Origin: Hyphomicrobiales bacterium
GTDB lineage: Bacteria > Pseudomonadota > Alphaproteobacteria > Rhizobiales > Xanthobacteraceae
Direction: 5' to 3'
NCBI GenBank assembly: GCA_017305535.1
Contig: JAFKKN010000012.1
Span: forward strand, 1 to 64,000
DNA: 64,000 nt
The notes beneath the pieces are model-generated. The model did no database searches, was not told the origin of the DNA, and worked only from the letters and a program-made list of their open reading frames with translations. This document shows, in pieces, positions 53,683 to 63,929 of this stretch. The number at the start of each line of letters is the position of its first letter. The stretch's first letter is position 1. The translations under genes were made by a program, and so were the position numbers.

Positions 53683-53802
53683 GTCGTCATTGCCGGGCTT
53701 GACCCGCCTGCGGGGCCGAAGCCCCTTCGGCGCGGCGAAGGCCCGGCAATCCATCCGCTTCTTCAAAGATGGATGCCCGGATCAAGTCCGGGCATGACGA
53801 AT
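53683..53802. repeat. Palindromic intergenic repeat (copy B)
   Basis: GTCGTCATTGCCGGGCTTGA at the left end and CAAGTCCGGGCATGACGA at the right end pair as an inverted repeat, with inner hairpins GAAGCCCCTTC and ATCCATC..GATGGAT. It is the same family as 47047-47143 and lies between the convergent ligase and cheR genes, where it might aid termination. Confidence 0.7.
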
Positions 53803-53839
53803 GGTGTTTGGTCAAACGCTAGGGATGACGTCCAAAGCC

Positions 53840-54721
53840 TCAGCGTCCCATCGGCGTAGCGCTGCGCGCCATCGTCGGCGTGTCATCGGGAACGATGGAC
53901 GGTGCGCCACGTGTGGCGTTGGGACTGTAGAGCCCGCGACGGTCGGCCACCGGCCGGAAGGTATCCGTCAGCCCCACCACGGTTTCCGCCGCGCCGAGCA
54001 TCAGGTAGCCGTCGTTCGCGGTCACCTTGGCGAGCCGCCCGAAGATCACCGACTTGGTGTCCTGATCGAAATAGATCAGCACATTGCGGCAGAACACCAC
54101 GTCGAACTGGCCGAGATGCGAGATGTCCTGCAACAGGTTCAGTTGCCTGAACTGCACCATCCCACGGATGTCGGCGTTGATCTGCCACATCTCGCCGATC
54201 TGCTTGAAATGCTTGACGAGCAACTGGATCGGCAACCCGCGTTGCACCTCGAACTGGCTGAAGATGCCGGCCTTCGATTTCTCCAGCACGCCTTGCGACA
54301 GATCGGTGGCGACGATCTCGATGCGCCAACTGTTCAAGTCGACGCCGTATTCCTTCAGGCACATCGCGATCGAATAAGGCTCCTGCCCGGTCGAGCACGC
54401 CGCGCTCCAGATCCGCAGTGAGCGGCGATTGGCGCGCTCGCGCAGCAGCGTCGGCAGGATCGTTTCGCGCAGATGATCGAACGGAATCTTGTCGCGGAAG
54501 AAGAATGTCTCGTTGGTGGTCATCGCCTCGACCACCTGCTTGGCGAGGTCCTCGGCACCGGCCCTGATCTTCTGCGTCAGTTCGCTGATCCCGGGAAGAC
54601 CGAGCTTGCGCGCGATAGGCAGCAGCCGGCTTTCAACCAGATATTGCTTGTCGGCGGAGAGATCGAGACCGGAGCGGTCCTTGAGCAGCTTTTGCAGGAA
54701 TTGATAGTCCGCAGGCGTCAC
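53840..54721 (-). CDS. cheR: Chemotaxis protein methyltransferase CheR
   Basis: 293 residues from the GTG at 54721, which overlaps the cheB stop as GTGA. N-terminal helical domain ([20 protein letters not shown]), SAM-binding fold with [56 protein letters not shown] and [20 protein letters not shown]. It methylates glutamates of chemoreceptors. No receptor gene is in the window. Last gene of the che operon. Confidence 0.95.
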   Translation of the reverse strand: MTPADYQFLQKLLKDRSGLDLSADKQYLVESRLLPIARKLGLPGISELTQKIRAGAEDLAKQVVEAMTTNETFFFRDKIPFDHLRETILPTLLRERANRRSLRIWSAACSTGQEPYSIAMCLKEYGVDLNSWRIEIVATDLSQGVLEKSKAGIFSQFEVQRGLPIQLLVKHFKQIGEMWQINADIRGMVQFRQLNLLQDISHLGQFDVVFCRNVLIYFDQDTKSVIFGRLAKVTANDGYLMLGAAETVVGLTDTFRPVADRRGLYSPNATRGAPSIVPDDTPTMARSATPMGR

Positions 54722-55887
54722 GATCTGTCTCCCGCGAACAGCTTGATGAGTTTCGGTGCGATCTGTCCGAGCGGCAGAACGGCGGCGCAAATTCCGGCGT
54801 TGGCGGCCGCTCCCGGCATACCCCAGACCACGCTTGTCGCTTCATCTTGCGCGATAACGCTGCCGCCGGCGGCGACGACCTGCTTGCCGCCGCGCATCCC
54901 ATCCGATCCCATGCCGGTGAGGATGACGGCCTGGATCGCCCCCTGCCAGACCTCGACCGCCGAAGCGAATAAAGGATCAACCGCGGGCTTGCAGAAATTG
55001 ATCGGTGGCCCGTCGTCGAGCGCGATCACCGCGCCGCCATTGCGGCGCGCGACGCGCATGTGCTTGCCACCCGGCGCGAGATAGATGCGACCCGCCGCAA
55101 TCGCTTCGCCGTCCACCGCCTCGGCGGCCGGACGGCGTCCGGTGCGCGCGAGATGCTCGGCGAGAATGGTGGTGAAGGTCGGCGGCATGTGCTGCGTGAT
55201 CAGCACCGGCACATGATCGATCACCGGTCCGATCTCGCCGATCAGGGACATCAGTGCCTGCGGACCACCGGTCGAGGAGCCGATCAGCAGCACGCGCGGC
55301 ATCTGCAGACTGAACGGCACCAGCGTCGGCGCGGCATGCGCGGGCGAAGCCGGCATGAGAGGGCGACGAAGCGCTTCACGGCCGGCGTCCTGCGCCGGCG
55401 CCAGCGACGGGCTCGCGGTGGCGCTGGTGAAACGGCGGCGGCGTTGGCCGAGATGGCGGATCTTTTCGACGAGATCATGCCGGAAGGTTTCCGCCGCGCC
55501 CTGCTCGCGCGTGCTCTCCGGCTTCGGAATGTAGTCGGCCGCGCCCAGCGACAACGCCTTCAGGCTGATCTCGGCGTTCCGCAGCGTCAGCGTCGACGCC
55601 ATGATGACGATGAGGTTGCGCTTTTTCGCCAGCAGCAGCGGCAAGGCGGAAATGCCGTCGAGGTCCGGCATCTCGATATCGAGCACCGCGACGTCCGGAT
55701 CGATCTTTTCGACCTGATTGACGGCGTCGCGCCCGGTACGCAGCGAGCCAACGACTTCGATGTCGGTTTCCGCATCAAGCCAGCGCGTGATCAGGCCGCG
55801 AATGACGGCGGAATCGTCCACCACCATGACGCGCAGAGGTTCGGGGCGAAGCGCATCCGTGGTCGACCTGGCGACGGCAACACTCAT
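54718..55887 (-). CDS. cheB: Chemotaxis response regulator protein-glutamate methylesterase CheB
   Basis: 389 residues from the ATG at 55887. Receiver domain: [13 protein letters not shown], phosphoacceptor in [13 protein letters not shown], Lys in DYIPKPES. A linker of about 60 residues rich in Arg/Ala precedes the methylesterase: catalytic Ser in [13 protein letters not shown], His in LITQHMPP and Asp in [14 protein letters not shown]. It removes methyl groups from chemoreceptors under CheA control. Translationally coupled to cheR. Confidence 0.96.
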   Translation of the reverse strand: MSVAVARSTTDALRPEPLRVMVVDDSAVIRGLITRWLDAETDIEVVGSLRTGRDAVNQVEKIDPDVAVLDIEMPDLDGISALPLLLAKKRNLIVIMASTLTLRNAEISLKALSLGAADYIPKPESTREQGAAETFRHDLVEKIRHLGQRRRRFTSATASPSLAPAQDAGREALRRPLMPASPAHAAPTLVPFSLQMPRVLLIGSSTGGPQALMSLIGEIGPVIDHVPVLITQHMPPTFTTILAEHLARTGRRPAAEAVDGEAIAAGRIYLAPGGKHMRVARRNGGAVIALDDGPPINFCKPAVDPLFASAVEVWQGAIQAVILTGMGSDGMRGGKQVVAAGGSVIAQDEATSVVWGMPGAAANAGICAAVLPLGQIAPKLIKLFAGDRS

Positions 55888-55969
55888 ACTTGATCCAATA
55901 CAGCCCGGTAGCGTCGCCGCCGACGACAAGAAAAGATGCTGCCCGAACGAGCCGGACGGCGCAACAAAA

Positions 55970-56335
<366 letters not shown>

Positions 56336-56394
56336 TTCAGCACCTGCTCAATTGTTCGATCCGGAAAAGCACCCGGAGAAAAACCGAGGGCCGC

Positions 56395-56865
56395 TCACGC
56401 AGCCCTCAGCTCCGACGAAATTTCCAGAACGCGGTCCACGTCGAGAACCACCATCAACTGTCCGTCGAGTCGATGCACACCCGCCGCCATCTTGGTCATG
56501 CGCGGATCGAGATTGACTGGATTCACCTCGCGGCTGTCGTCGGCGAGCTTCAGCACTTCGCCGATCGAGTCGATCAGAAGTCCGTAGGACTCGCCGCGCA
56601 GATCGACGCCCACCGCCATCGCCGGGCGATCCGACGCGGCATTCGGCAGACCGAGCCGCGCGCGCATATCGATGGCGGTGACGATGCGGCCACGCAGATT
56701 GAGCACGCCCGCGACCTCGCGCGAGGCCAGCGGCACCCGCGTTAATCGCTCCGGCATGAACACATCCTGCACGCGCGCGATCGGCAGGCCGAACAGCTGT
56801 TCGCCGATCATGATCGTCACGTATTCGGTCACGCCGCTTGCGGAATTATCCTGGCTCACTGTCAT
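56395..56865 (-). CDS. cheW: Chemotaxis coupling protein CheW
   Basis: 156 residues, the CheW SH3-like double barrel: YVTIMIGEQLFGLPIARVQD, FMPERLTRVPLASREVAGVL, NLRGRIVTAIDMRARLGLP and GLLIDSIGEVLKLADD. It couples receptors to CheA. Its start lies 4 bases after the cheA stop. Confidence 0.94.
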   Translation of the reverse strand: MTVSQDNSASGVTEYVTIMIGEQLFGLPIARVQDVFMPERLTRVPLASREVAGVLNLRGRIVTAIDMRARLGLPNAASDRPAMAVGVDLRGESYGLLIDSIGEVLKLADDSREVNPVNLDPRMTKMAAGVHRLDGQLMVVLDVDRVLEISSELRAA

Positions 56866-56869
56866 CGTC

Positions 56870-59581
56870 TCATGCCGCCCGGTTGAGGTCAGAGGTTTGT
56901 TCCTTGAGCGCCGCGATCAGGCCCGGCCGATCGAACTTCGCGACGTAATCATGGAAGCCGGCCTGCCGCCCGCGTTCGATCGCCGCCGGCGAGATCATCG
57001 ACGACAGCGCGATGATCGGCACGTCGTTGAGCTTCTGGTCGGCGCGGATCGTCTCGGCGAATTCGAAGCCGTTCATGTCCGGCATTTCGATGTCGGTCAG
57101 CACCGCATCGAATTCCTCGCCGGAGCGTAGCGCAACGAGTCCTTCCTGCGCATTGGTGGCGACCCGCACCCGATAGCCCGCGGCCTTCAGCACCGGCGCC
57201 AGCATGTTGCGGAAGAACGCCGAGTCGTCGACCAGCAAAATCGACTGCGCCGACGCGGAAGGCTTCATCTCGCGACGATTGAACCAGTCGGCGAACGCCA
57301 TCGGCAGGAAATGGCCGACATCGATCACTTCAGTGGCGCGGCCCTTGATCACCGCGGAGCCGAGAATGCCGTCGCGGCCGCTGGCGACTTCGATCGCCAG
57401 CCTCTCCTCGACGATATCAACGATCTCGTCGACCACGAGGCCCATGGTGCGGCCGTCATCGGCGAACACCAGAATCGGCTGCACGCCAGAGGTTGCAACC
57501 TCGACGCCGTCCATTTGCACCAGCGGCATCAACTGCTCGCGGTACTGCACCATGTAACGACCGTTCGACAGTTCGATCTTGTCGCTGGAGATTTCCTCGA
57601 GCCGGGTGATCAGCGCGAGCGGCACTGCCTTCGGCTGTGTCGAGCCGGCGCGGAACACCAGCAGCGACGTCAGTTGCTCCGCCGCGCTGCCGCGGTTCGC
57701 GGCATTCTCGTCGACGATCTCGTGCTGCGCCGCGACCGAAGTGCCGAGCGCCTGCGCGATGCCGTTGGGATCGACGATCATGATCACCGCGCCGTCACCG
57801 AGAATGGTGTTGCCGGAGAACATGTTGATGTGACGCAGCTTGGTCGACATCGGCTTGACGACGATTTCCTCGGTGTGGAACACGCCGTCGACCACGATGC
57901 CGAAGGTCTGGTTGCCGACCTGGGTGACGACGATGAACCCGTTCTCCGGATCGATCGCGCCGGCATCCTCGTCGAGCTTCAAGAGCTTCTTGAGATGGAT
58001 CAGCGGCAGCAGCTTGTTGCGCAGCCGCAGCACCGGCGTATCCTTGATGCGCTCGATGCGGTGATCCGAGTTGGCCCGCGCGCGCACCAGTTCGATCACC
58101 GAGAGTTGCGGGATCGCGAAGCGTTCGCCGGCGGCCTCGACGATCAGCGCGGAGACGATGGCGAGCGTCAGCGGAATCTTCACGGTGACGCTAGCGCCCT
58201 CGCCCGCAACCGACTTGACGTCGATGGTGCCGCCGATCTGATCGATGTTCGTGCGCACCACATCCATGCCGACGCCACGGCCGGACACACTTGTCACTTC
58301 GGCGGCGGTGGAGAAGCCCGGCGCGAAGATGAACTTGTGGATCTGCGCCTCGGTCATGCGCTCGAGATCGGACTCGGTGGCAAGGCCATTGGCGATCGCC
58401 TTCGCCTTGATGCGTTCGGTATTAAGGCCGCGACCGTTATCAGCAATGCAGATGATGATGTGGCCGCCTTCGTGATAGGCGGACAACCGGATAGTGCCCT
58501 GCTCGGGCTTGCCGGCGCGTGCGCGTTCCTCCGGCCCTTCAAGGCCGTGATCGGCGGAGTTGCGCACCATGTGCGTCAGCGGGTCCTTGATCAGATCAAG
58601 CACCTGCCGGTCGAGTTCGGTATCCGCGCCGTGCATCTCAAGCTCGATGCGCTTGCCGAGTTCGGCGGCGAGGTCGCGCACCACGCGCGGCAGCTTCTGC
58701 CATGCGTTGCCGATCGGCTGCATGCGCGTCTTCATGACGCCTTCCTGCAGCTCGGCGGTGACGTTGGAGAGACGTTGCAGCGGCACCTTGAATTCGGTGT
58801 CCTCGTTGCGACGGCTGATTTCGAGCAGTTGATTGCGCGTCAGCACCAGCTCCGACACCATCGTCATCAGGTGTTCGAGCGTATCGACGTTGACACGGAT
58901 CGACTGATTGGAAACGCGCTCGGCTTCCGCCGCATCGTTTTCCACGACTGTCTTTTTTGCGGCAGGCTTGCTCACGGCGGGCTTCTCCGCTGCCTTCACC
59001 GGCGCGGGCGGTTGCACCGGCGCAGGCGCCGGCACCACTTCCGCTTCGGTTTCGCGGAACGCGCGTTCGAGTTCGTCCAGCGAAACTTCGCCGGGACGCA
59101 ACGGGCGCTCCAACACCTGATGCACCAGCGTGCCCTGCGTCGACACGGGCGCTTCGGCGACCGGTGCCGCGACAACAGGCGCCTCAATAGCGGCGGGTTC
59201 GGCGTGTGCCCCTTCCGCCATCGCATGAAGACGATCGATCAGATCTTCATCGGCGCCCTTGGGCTCGGCCTGCGTTGCCTCGAGCTGCGCCAGGATTTCC
59301 TTGATGCGGTCGATGGTGGTGAGAATCAGCGTGACGGCCTCGCCGGTCGCCGGCATGCCGTCGCGAAATTTGCCCATCAGGGTTTCAGCGGCATGCGCCA
59401 GCGTTTCCAGCCGGGGCAGATCGAGAAATCCGCACGTGCCTTTGATGGTATGAACGAGCCGGAAGATATTATCGAGGATCTTTGCGTTGTTCGGTTCCTG
59501 CTCGAACCGAACCAATTGATTGTCGACGACATCGAGACTTTCGTTCGTCTCGGTCAGAAACTCTTTTAACAAATCATCCAT
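56870..59581 (-). CDS. cheA: Chemotaxis histidine kinase CheA with C-terminal receiver domain
   Basis: 903 residues. HPt domain with phosphorylated His44 in FRLVHTIKGTCGFLDLP; Pro/Ala linker at about 160-215; dimerisation and kinase domain (LVLTRNQLLEISRRNEDTEF, HMVRNSADHGLEGPEERARA, CIADNGRGLNTERIKAKA, GRGVGMDVVRTNIDQIGGTI); two CheW-like segments (first VVDGVFHTEEIVVKPMS, second ending MGLVVDEIVDIVEERLAIEV); then a full receiver domain at about 780-903 (ILLVDDSAFFRNMLAPVLKA, VLTDIEMPDMNGFEFAE, YVAKFDRPG). The receiver fusion marks the Hpt-hybrid CheA of some alphaproteobacterial clusters. First gene of the operon; no methyl-accepting receptor is adjacent. Confidence 0.95.
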   Translation of the reverse strand: MDDLLKEFLTETNESLDVVDNQLVRFEQEPNNAKILDNIFRLVHTIKGTCGFLDLPRLETLAHAAETLMGKFRDGMPATGEAVTLILTTIDRIKEILAQLEATQAEPKGADEDLIDRLHAMAEGAHAEPAAIEAPVVAAPVAEAPVSTQGTLVHQVLERPLRPGEVSLDELERAFRETEAEVVPAPAPVQPPAPVKAAEKPAVSKPAAKKTVVENDAAEAERVSNQSIRVNVDTLEHLMTMVSELVLTRNQLLEISRRNEDTEFKVPLQRLSNVTAELQEGVMKTRMQPIGNAWQKLPRVVRDLAAELGKRIELEMHGADTELDRQVLDLIKDPLTHMVRNSADHGLEGPEERARAGKPEQGTIRLSAYHEGGHIIICIADNGRGLNTERIKAKAIANGLATESDLERMTEAQIHKFIFAPGFSTAAEVTSVSGRGVGMDVVRTNIDQIGGTIDVKSVAGEGASVTVKIPLTLAIVSALIVEAAGERFAIPQLSVIELVRARANSDHRIERIKDTPVLRLRNKLLPLIHLKKLLKLDEDAGAIDPENGFIVVTQVGNQTFGIVVDGVFHTEEIVVKPMSTKLRHINMFSGNTILGDGAVIMIVDPNGIAQALGTSVAAQHEIVDENAANRGSAAEQLTSLLVFRAGSTQPKAVPLALITRLEEISSDKIELSNGRYMVQYREQLMPLVQMDGVEVATSGVQPILVFADDGRTMGLVVDEIVDIVEERLAIEVASGRDGILGSAVIKGRATEVIDVGHFLPMAFADWFNRREMKPSASAQSILLVDDSAFFRNMLAPVLKAAGYRVRVATNAQEGLVALRSGEEFDAVLTDIEMPDMNGFEFAETIRADQKLNDVPIIALSSMISPAAIERGRQAGFHDYVAKFDRPGLIAALKEQTSDLNRAA

Positions 59582-59782
59582 GAAAACCAGCCTTCACGCA
59601 CGAAGGGCAGTACGCACACGCCACTTCAGAGTCCGGCCAGTTTCTCGGCAAAGCGTTTAATATTGGTTGAGCATGCGGCTGTGGCGGTGCTCCAACACCA
59701 AATAAAAGTTGTCGCGACCGTACTGCTTCAGTCCGGCGCGTTCAATTCGGCAAGGTTTGATTAACTATGCGGACGCGTATCG

Positions 59783-60448
59783 TCAGCCCGCCGTCACCAC
59801 GACGACGTCGCCTTCCATCGCCAGCGATACCTTCCAGCCGCAGGATTGCGCCAGCAGCCGCGTGTAGTAGGGCTGCACCGCGTGGGCATCGACCATCGCG
59901 GCCTGCTCCGACGCCAGCATCTCGACGATCGCCTGCGGCAAGCGCGCATTCATGCCGGTCGCGGTGACGCGGAACGTCATCGCATCGCCCTCGCCCACCG
60001 GGTCGACGCTGAGCACGCCGCCGCGCGGAATCGTCTGCTGCGCGATCACCAGCATGTTGAGCAGAAGCTTGACGCGATTTTTCGCCAGCAGCAGGCGCGG
60101 CAAATTCCATGTCAGCTTGGTCTTGGCGTCCTCGAGGTGTCCGCGCGCCATGTTCTCGGCGTCGCCGAGATCGATCTGCGCGCCGGCCGATCCCGCCGCG
60201 CCGAACGCGAGACGGCAGAACTGCAAGCGCGCCGACGCGGTCTTGGCGCTCTTTCGGATCAGGTCGAGCGCGAACTCGCGGTCTTCCGACGAGGGATTGT
60301 CGTCCATCACCTCGAGCCCGTTGACGATGGCGCCGACCGGGCTGATCAGATCGTGGCAAACCCGCGAGCAGAGCAGCGCGGCCAGTTCGAGCGTATCCGG
60401 CGCGGGGCTGGCGGCGCCTTGCGTCGATGATGACAGCGTATCAGACAT
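59783..60448 (-). CDS. chpT: Histidine phosphotransferase ChpT
   Basis: 221 residues from the ATG at 60448, fixed by AGGAGA five bases upstream (earlier in-frame ATGs lack a site). The DHp-like helix carries His32 in SRVCHDLISPVGAIVNGLEV, and the degenerate kinase-like half follows (MVDAHAVQPYYTRLLAQSCG). ChpT passes phosphate from CckA to CtrA and CpdR. It lies in the same window as ctrA, next to the che operon, as in several Bradyrhizobium relatives. Confidence 0.9.
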   Translation of the reverse strand: MSDTLSSSTQGAASPAPDTLELAALLCSRVCHDLISPVGAIVNGLEVMDDNPSSEDREFALDLIRKSAKTASARLQFCRLAFGAAGSAGAQIDLGDAENMARGHLEDAKTKLTWNLPRLLLAKNRVKLLLNMLVIAQQTIPRGGVLSVDPVGEGDAMTFRVTATGMNARLPQAIVEMLASEQAAMVDAHAVQPYYTRLLAQSCGWKVSLAMEGDVVVVTAG

Positions 60449-60639
60449 GAAAGTCTCCTCGAAACCGCGCGGATAAGGCCAGCGAATCAAGCCCGAACTA
60501 TGATTTGATACACTGCGGGTGCTCATGCTGCCAATGGAACGGATTTGACATTGGCGATCCAACTTGCGACGCCTATTACGTTCGCTCCACCGGAGCGGTC
60601 GCCTTCGGGTTTTCGACAGATCATGACGCATCGCGACGC

Positions 60640-61485
60640 ATGAGCGCGCCAGACCATCCTCCCGGAACACCACCATCGGCCGCGATCGATTCGCGCGCGG
60701 CCGCGCTGCTGGAGCCGCTCACCGCGCTGGTGATCGAAGCCGGCGCGGCGATCCTCGCCATCCGCCAGCGCGCGCACGGTATCGAGACAAAGACCGACGG
60801 CTCGCCGGTAACCGAGGCCGATCTCGCCGCCGACCGCATCATTGCCGAGGGCCTCGCACGGCTCGCGCCCGACATTCCGTCGTTGTCGGAGGAACGTGCC
60901 TGCGATGCGAAATTGCCGTTCGCGGACCTGTTCTTCGTGGTCGATCCGCTCGATGGCACCAAGGAATTCATCGCCGGCCGCGACGAATTCACCGTCAATG
61001 TGGCGCTGGTGGCCAACGGAACGCCAATTCTCGGCGTAGTCGGCGCCCCCGCTCTGGACCTGATCTGGCGCGGCCATGTCGGCCACGGCGCGGCCCGCGT
61101 GATCTGCGACGCCTCCGGCATCACCGCTGTCGAACCGATCCAGACGCGACGGCTGCCTGTTTCGGGGACGCCGTGGATTGCCGCCGCCAGCCGCTCGCAC
61201 GGCGATGCGCGAACCGAGGCGTTCATCGCGGCTCGTCCGGGCGGAACGTGCAAAACACTCGGATCGGCGGTGAAGTTTGGCCGCGTCGCGGACGGCAGCG
61301 TCGATATCTATCCGCGGCTATCGCCGACCAGCGAATGGGACGTCGCGGCGGGGCATGCCGTCGTGGTCGCCGCCGGCGGCAAGGTCACCGACGCGCGGGG
61401 CCAACCGCTGCGCTACGGCACCGGCCGGTCCGATTTCATCCTGCCGGAGTTCATCGCCTGGGGCGATCCGGCGGCGGCGCCCTGA
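60640..61485 (+). CDS. cysQ: 3'(2'),5'-bisphosphate nucleotidase CysQ-like (inositol monophosphatase family)
   Basis: 281 residues from the ATG at 60640. Metal-binding motifs of the family: SPVTEADLAADRIIAEGLAR, LSEERACD (the Glu-Glu loop), FFVVDPLDGTKEFIAGRDEF and the C-terminal SPTSEWDVAAGHAVVVAAGG. The TKEF variant after DPLDG is typical of CysQ, which dephosphorylates PAP/PAPS in sulfate assimilation. Divergent from chpT, convergent with the YHS gene. Confidence 0.87.
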   Translation: MSAPDHPPGTPPSAAIDSRAAALLEPLTALVIEAGAAILAIRQRAHGIETKTDGSPVTEADLAADRIIAEGLARLAPDIPSLSEERACDAKLPFADLFFVVDPLDGTKEFIAGRDEFTVNVALVANGTPILGVVGAPALDLIWRGHVGHGAARVICDASGITAVEPIQTRRLPVSGTPWIAAASRSHGDARTEAFIAARPGGTCKTLGSAVKFGRVADGSVDIYPRLSPTSEWDVAAGHAVVVAAGGKVTDARGQPLRYGTGRSDFILPEFIAWGDPAAAP

Positions 61486-61488
61486 ATT

Positions 61489-61995
61489 TTATTGCGCCAG
61501 CGCATCACGCAAAAGGGGCCAGCGCGCGCGGGCCTCTTGCAGGACGGTGACCGGATCGGCCGCGAAGGCATCGCGGCTTTCGATGCGGGAGAACAGATAG
61601 AGCCGCTGCCCCGTAACCAGCCACACCTGCGGCCGGCCCGCGACGGTGACGCCCCGCGCGACATCCACCGGGTCGTAGCCGCCGAACTGTGGTCCGTAGA
61701 TTTCCGGATGCGCCAGGAAAAATCCGCGATTGTCGTCGTTGCGGAAACGCCAGACCGCACCGGCCACCGAGGCTTCGAGATCGGCCCGCCCTGGAACCGC
61801 GCGGCCCTCGGTAAAGTAAGCCACCGGGTCCATGCCGCCGACCGCCAAGCCGGTGAAGCGGTCGACCACCACGCGCTCGGTCGTGGCCGCCCATGCACGA
61901 CAGCCCGTCGCCGCGACGCCGGTCACCGCCGCCAACAGGCCCATCGTGACCTCGCGACGGCGAAACCCGTCTCTTTCCTGCCGCCGTGCCGTCAT
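61489..61995 (-). CDS. YHS-domain exported protein
   Basis: 168 residues from the ATG at 61995. The N-terminus is an arginine-rich stretch followed by a hydrophobic segment ending in GVAATGCRAWAATT, suggesting export. The YHS domain follows: VGGMDPVAYFTEGRAVPGRA, VWRFRNDDNRGFFLAHPEIY, GPQFGGYDPVDVARG. YHS domains are linked to metal binding. It ends 4 bases from the cysQ-like gene's stop, convergent. The function is unknown. Confidence 0.78.
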   Translation of the reverse strand: MTARRQERDGFRRREVTMGLLAAVTGVAATGCRAWAATTERVVVDRFTGLAVGGMDPVAYFTEGRAVPGRADLEASVAGAVWRFRNDDNRGFFLAHPEIYGPQFGGYDPVDVARGVTVAGRPQVWLVTGQRLYLFSRIESRDAFAADPVTVLQEARARWPLLRDALAQ

Positions 61996-62106
61996 AGTTG
62001 ATGTAAATAAGATACGAGTCGGGGAACGATGGGCGTAACCTAGACCGGTGCTTCTGTGCATCAGGTTAAAGTCGCGGCCGGGTTTTTACACTTCAGGGGT
62101 CCTTAT

Positions 62107-62679
62107 ATGACGTTCGCTTCACGCTTGGCCGCGATCCTGCTCGCGGCGGTGACGCTCTGGGCGGTGCCAGCCTCGGCGCAACAGGGTCAGGGCCGCCACA
62201 CCTATTCGCCGGACGAACTGGTCGGCGCGGGGCACAAATTCTTCGGCAACGTCTCGCGCGGGCTCGCCTCGGTGATCGAGCGCGCGGTGAGCCAATGGGG
62301 CCTGCCCAACGGCTACATCCTCGGCGAGGAAGGCTCGGGCGCGTTCGTCGCCGGGCTGCGCTACGGCGAAGGCACCCTCTACACCAAGAACGCCGGCGAC
62401 CTGAAGGTCTATTGGCAAGGCCCCTCGGTCGGCTTCGACTGGGGCGGCGACGGCGCCCGCACCATGACGCTGGTCTATAATCTGCCAGCCACCAACGCGA
62501 TCTATCAGCGCTTCGCCGGCATCGACGGCTCCGCCTACATCATCGGCGGCTTCGGCATGACGGCCTTGACCGCGAACGACATCGTGCTGGTGCCGATCCG
62601 CTCCGGGCTCGGGCTGCGGCTCGGGGCCAATATCGGCTATCTCAAGTTCACCCCGCAGGCGACCTGGAATCCGTTCTGA
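62107..62679 (+). CDS. eipA: DUF1134 envelope protein (EipA family)
   Basis: 190 residues from the ATG at 62107. Signal peptide about 1-24 (VPASAQQ). The DUF1134 domain covers the rest: YSPDELVGAGHKFFGNVSRG, LASVIERAVSQWGLPNGYIL, GEEGSGAFVAGLRYGEG, VYWQGPSVGFDWGGDGARTM, LRLGANIGYLKFTPQATWNP. In Brucella the homologue EipA is a periplasmic beta-barrel protein needed for envelope integrity. The symbol is by family resemblance. Confidence 0.85.
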   Translation: MTFASRLAAILLAAVTLWAVPASAQQGQGRHTYSPDELVGAGHKFFGNVSRGLASVIERAVSQWGLPNGYILGEEGSGAFVAGLRYGEGTLYTKNAGDLKVYWQGPSVGFDWGGDGARTMTLVYNLPATNAIYQRFAGIDGSAYIIGGFGMTALTANDIVLVPIRSGLGLRLGANIGYLKFTPQATWNPF

Positions 62680-62789
62680 TCGCGGCCGGCGGCCCCTGAC
62701 CGGATTCACATTATTGCAGCAAACGGCTGGTGTTCGCCCCGCCAGCCGTGGCATGGAAGGCCGCAACTTTCTGGCGCGGAGCAATTCCC

Positions 62790-63929
62790 ATGGTTGAGCC
62801 GATCATTTACATGGCGATCGGTTTCCTGCTCTCGGCCCTGCTGGGCCTGATGCTGCTGCCGCTGGTCCACAACCGCGCCGTCCGCCTCACCACCAAGCGG
62901 CTGGAAGCCTCCGCCCCGGTGTCGATGACCGAGGTTCAGGCCGACAAGGACCAGTTGCGCGCCGAGTTCGCGATGTCAGCGCGCAAGCTGGAAATGAGCA
63001 TCGACCAGCTCAAGGGCAAAGCCACAAGCCAGGCGGCGGAACTCGGCAAGAAAGCCGACGCCGTCAACCGCCTGAAGGTGGAGCTGAGCGCGCGGAACGC
63101 CGAAATCCTCTCCCTCCAGGCGCGTGAACAGTCGCTGACGAACATGCTCCGCGCCGCCACCGACGATTTGACCGCGACCACCGGCACGCTGCACGCCACC
63201 CAGCAGACCCTCGGCGAACGGCAGGCCGAGGCGGTGCGGCTGAACACCGAGCTCACCGAGCGATCGCAGACCGCCGAGAACCGTCAGGTCGAATTGACCT
63301 CGGTGCATCAGCAGATCGACCAGCTCAAGCAACGCGTCGACGAGGCCCAACGCGAATTCACCGCCACGCAGCAACGGCTGGATCAACAGCGCATCGAATC
63401 GGCGACCGCCGCCAGCGAGCTGGCGGAAGCGCGCGGCCAGGTCGAAAGCCTGAGCCGGCGCGTCGGCGATCTCGACGGCCAGTTGACCACGCAGGTCAAG
63501 GAAACCGAGACGCTCGGCAAGGAAGCCGAGACGCTGCGGGAGCAGGTGGCGAAGCAGGCGGCCATGCTCACCGAACGCGACGCGGAAGCAGCGCGGCTGC
63601 GGCAAGCGCGCGAGGAAGCCGAAACCGCCGTCAAGCAATTGCGCGACGAGGTGTTCGCGCTCGGCAACAACAAGCCATCGGCCGCGCTCGCGACCTCGCA
63701 GGCGGAGCCCACCGAGAATGCGCTGCTGCGGGAGCGGATCAACGACATCGCCGCCGAAGTGGCGCGGCTGACCATGACGCTGGAAGGCCCGGATTCGCCG
63801 ATCAACGCCATTCTGGAGGCCGAGCCGGCGCATTCTCCGTCCAACGGCAGCCCCGCCGTGGCGCTCCAGCAGACGCTGGCGGACCGGATTCGGGCGCTGC
63901 AAGCGCAGACAACCCGGCATCGGGACTAG
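62790..63929 (+). CDS. Membrane-anchored coiled-coil protein
   Basis: 379 residues from the ATG at 62790. One N-terminal helix, IIYMAIGFLLSALLGLMLLP, anchors a long coiled coil (about 40-320) rich in Gln, Glu, Arg and Lys (DQLKGKATSQAAELGKKADA, ELTERSQTAENRQVELTSVH). The tail is Pro/Ala-rich. The protein is a conserved type in Nitrobacteraceae without a known role; the architecture suits a structural or cell-envelope scaffold. A GCCGGC..GCCGGC hairpin follows at about 63961-63976. Confidence 0.8.
   Translation: MVEPIIYMAIGFLLSALLGLMLLPLVHNRAVRLTTKRLEASAPVSMTEVQADKDQLRAEFAMSARKLEMSIDQLKGKATSQAAELGKKADAVNRLKVELSARNAEILSLQAREQSLTNMLRAATDDLTATTGTLHATQQTLGERQAEAVRLNTELTERSQTAENRQVELTSVHQQIDQLKQRVDEAQREFTATQQRLDQQRIESATAASELAEARGQVESLSRRVGDLDGQLTTQVKETETLGKEAETLREQVAKQAAMLTERDAEAARLRQAREEAETAVKQLRDEVFALGNNKPSAALATSQAEPTENALLRERINDIAAEVARLTMTLEGPDSPINAILEAEPAHSPSNGSPAVALQQTLADRIRALQAQTTRHRD

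Noticed and set aside
57311-59569. Plus-strand 752-residue frame opposite cheA
   Set aside because: The minus-strand frame has all CheA domains and catalytic motifs; the plus-strand frame is an antisense shadow.
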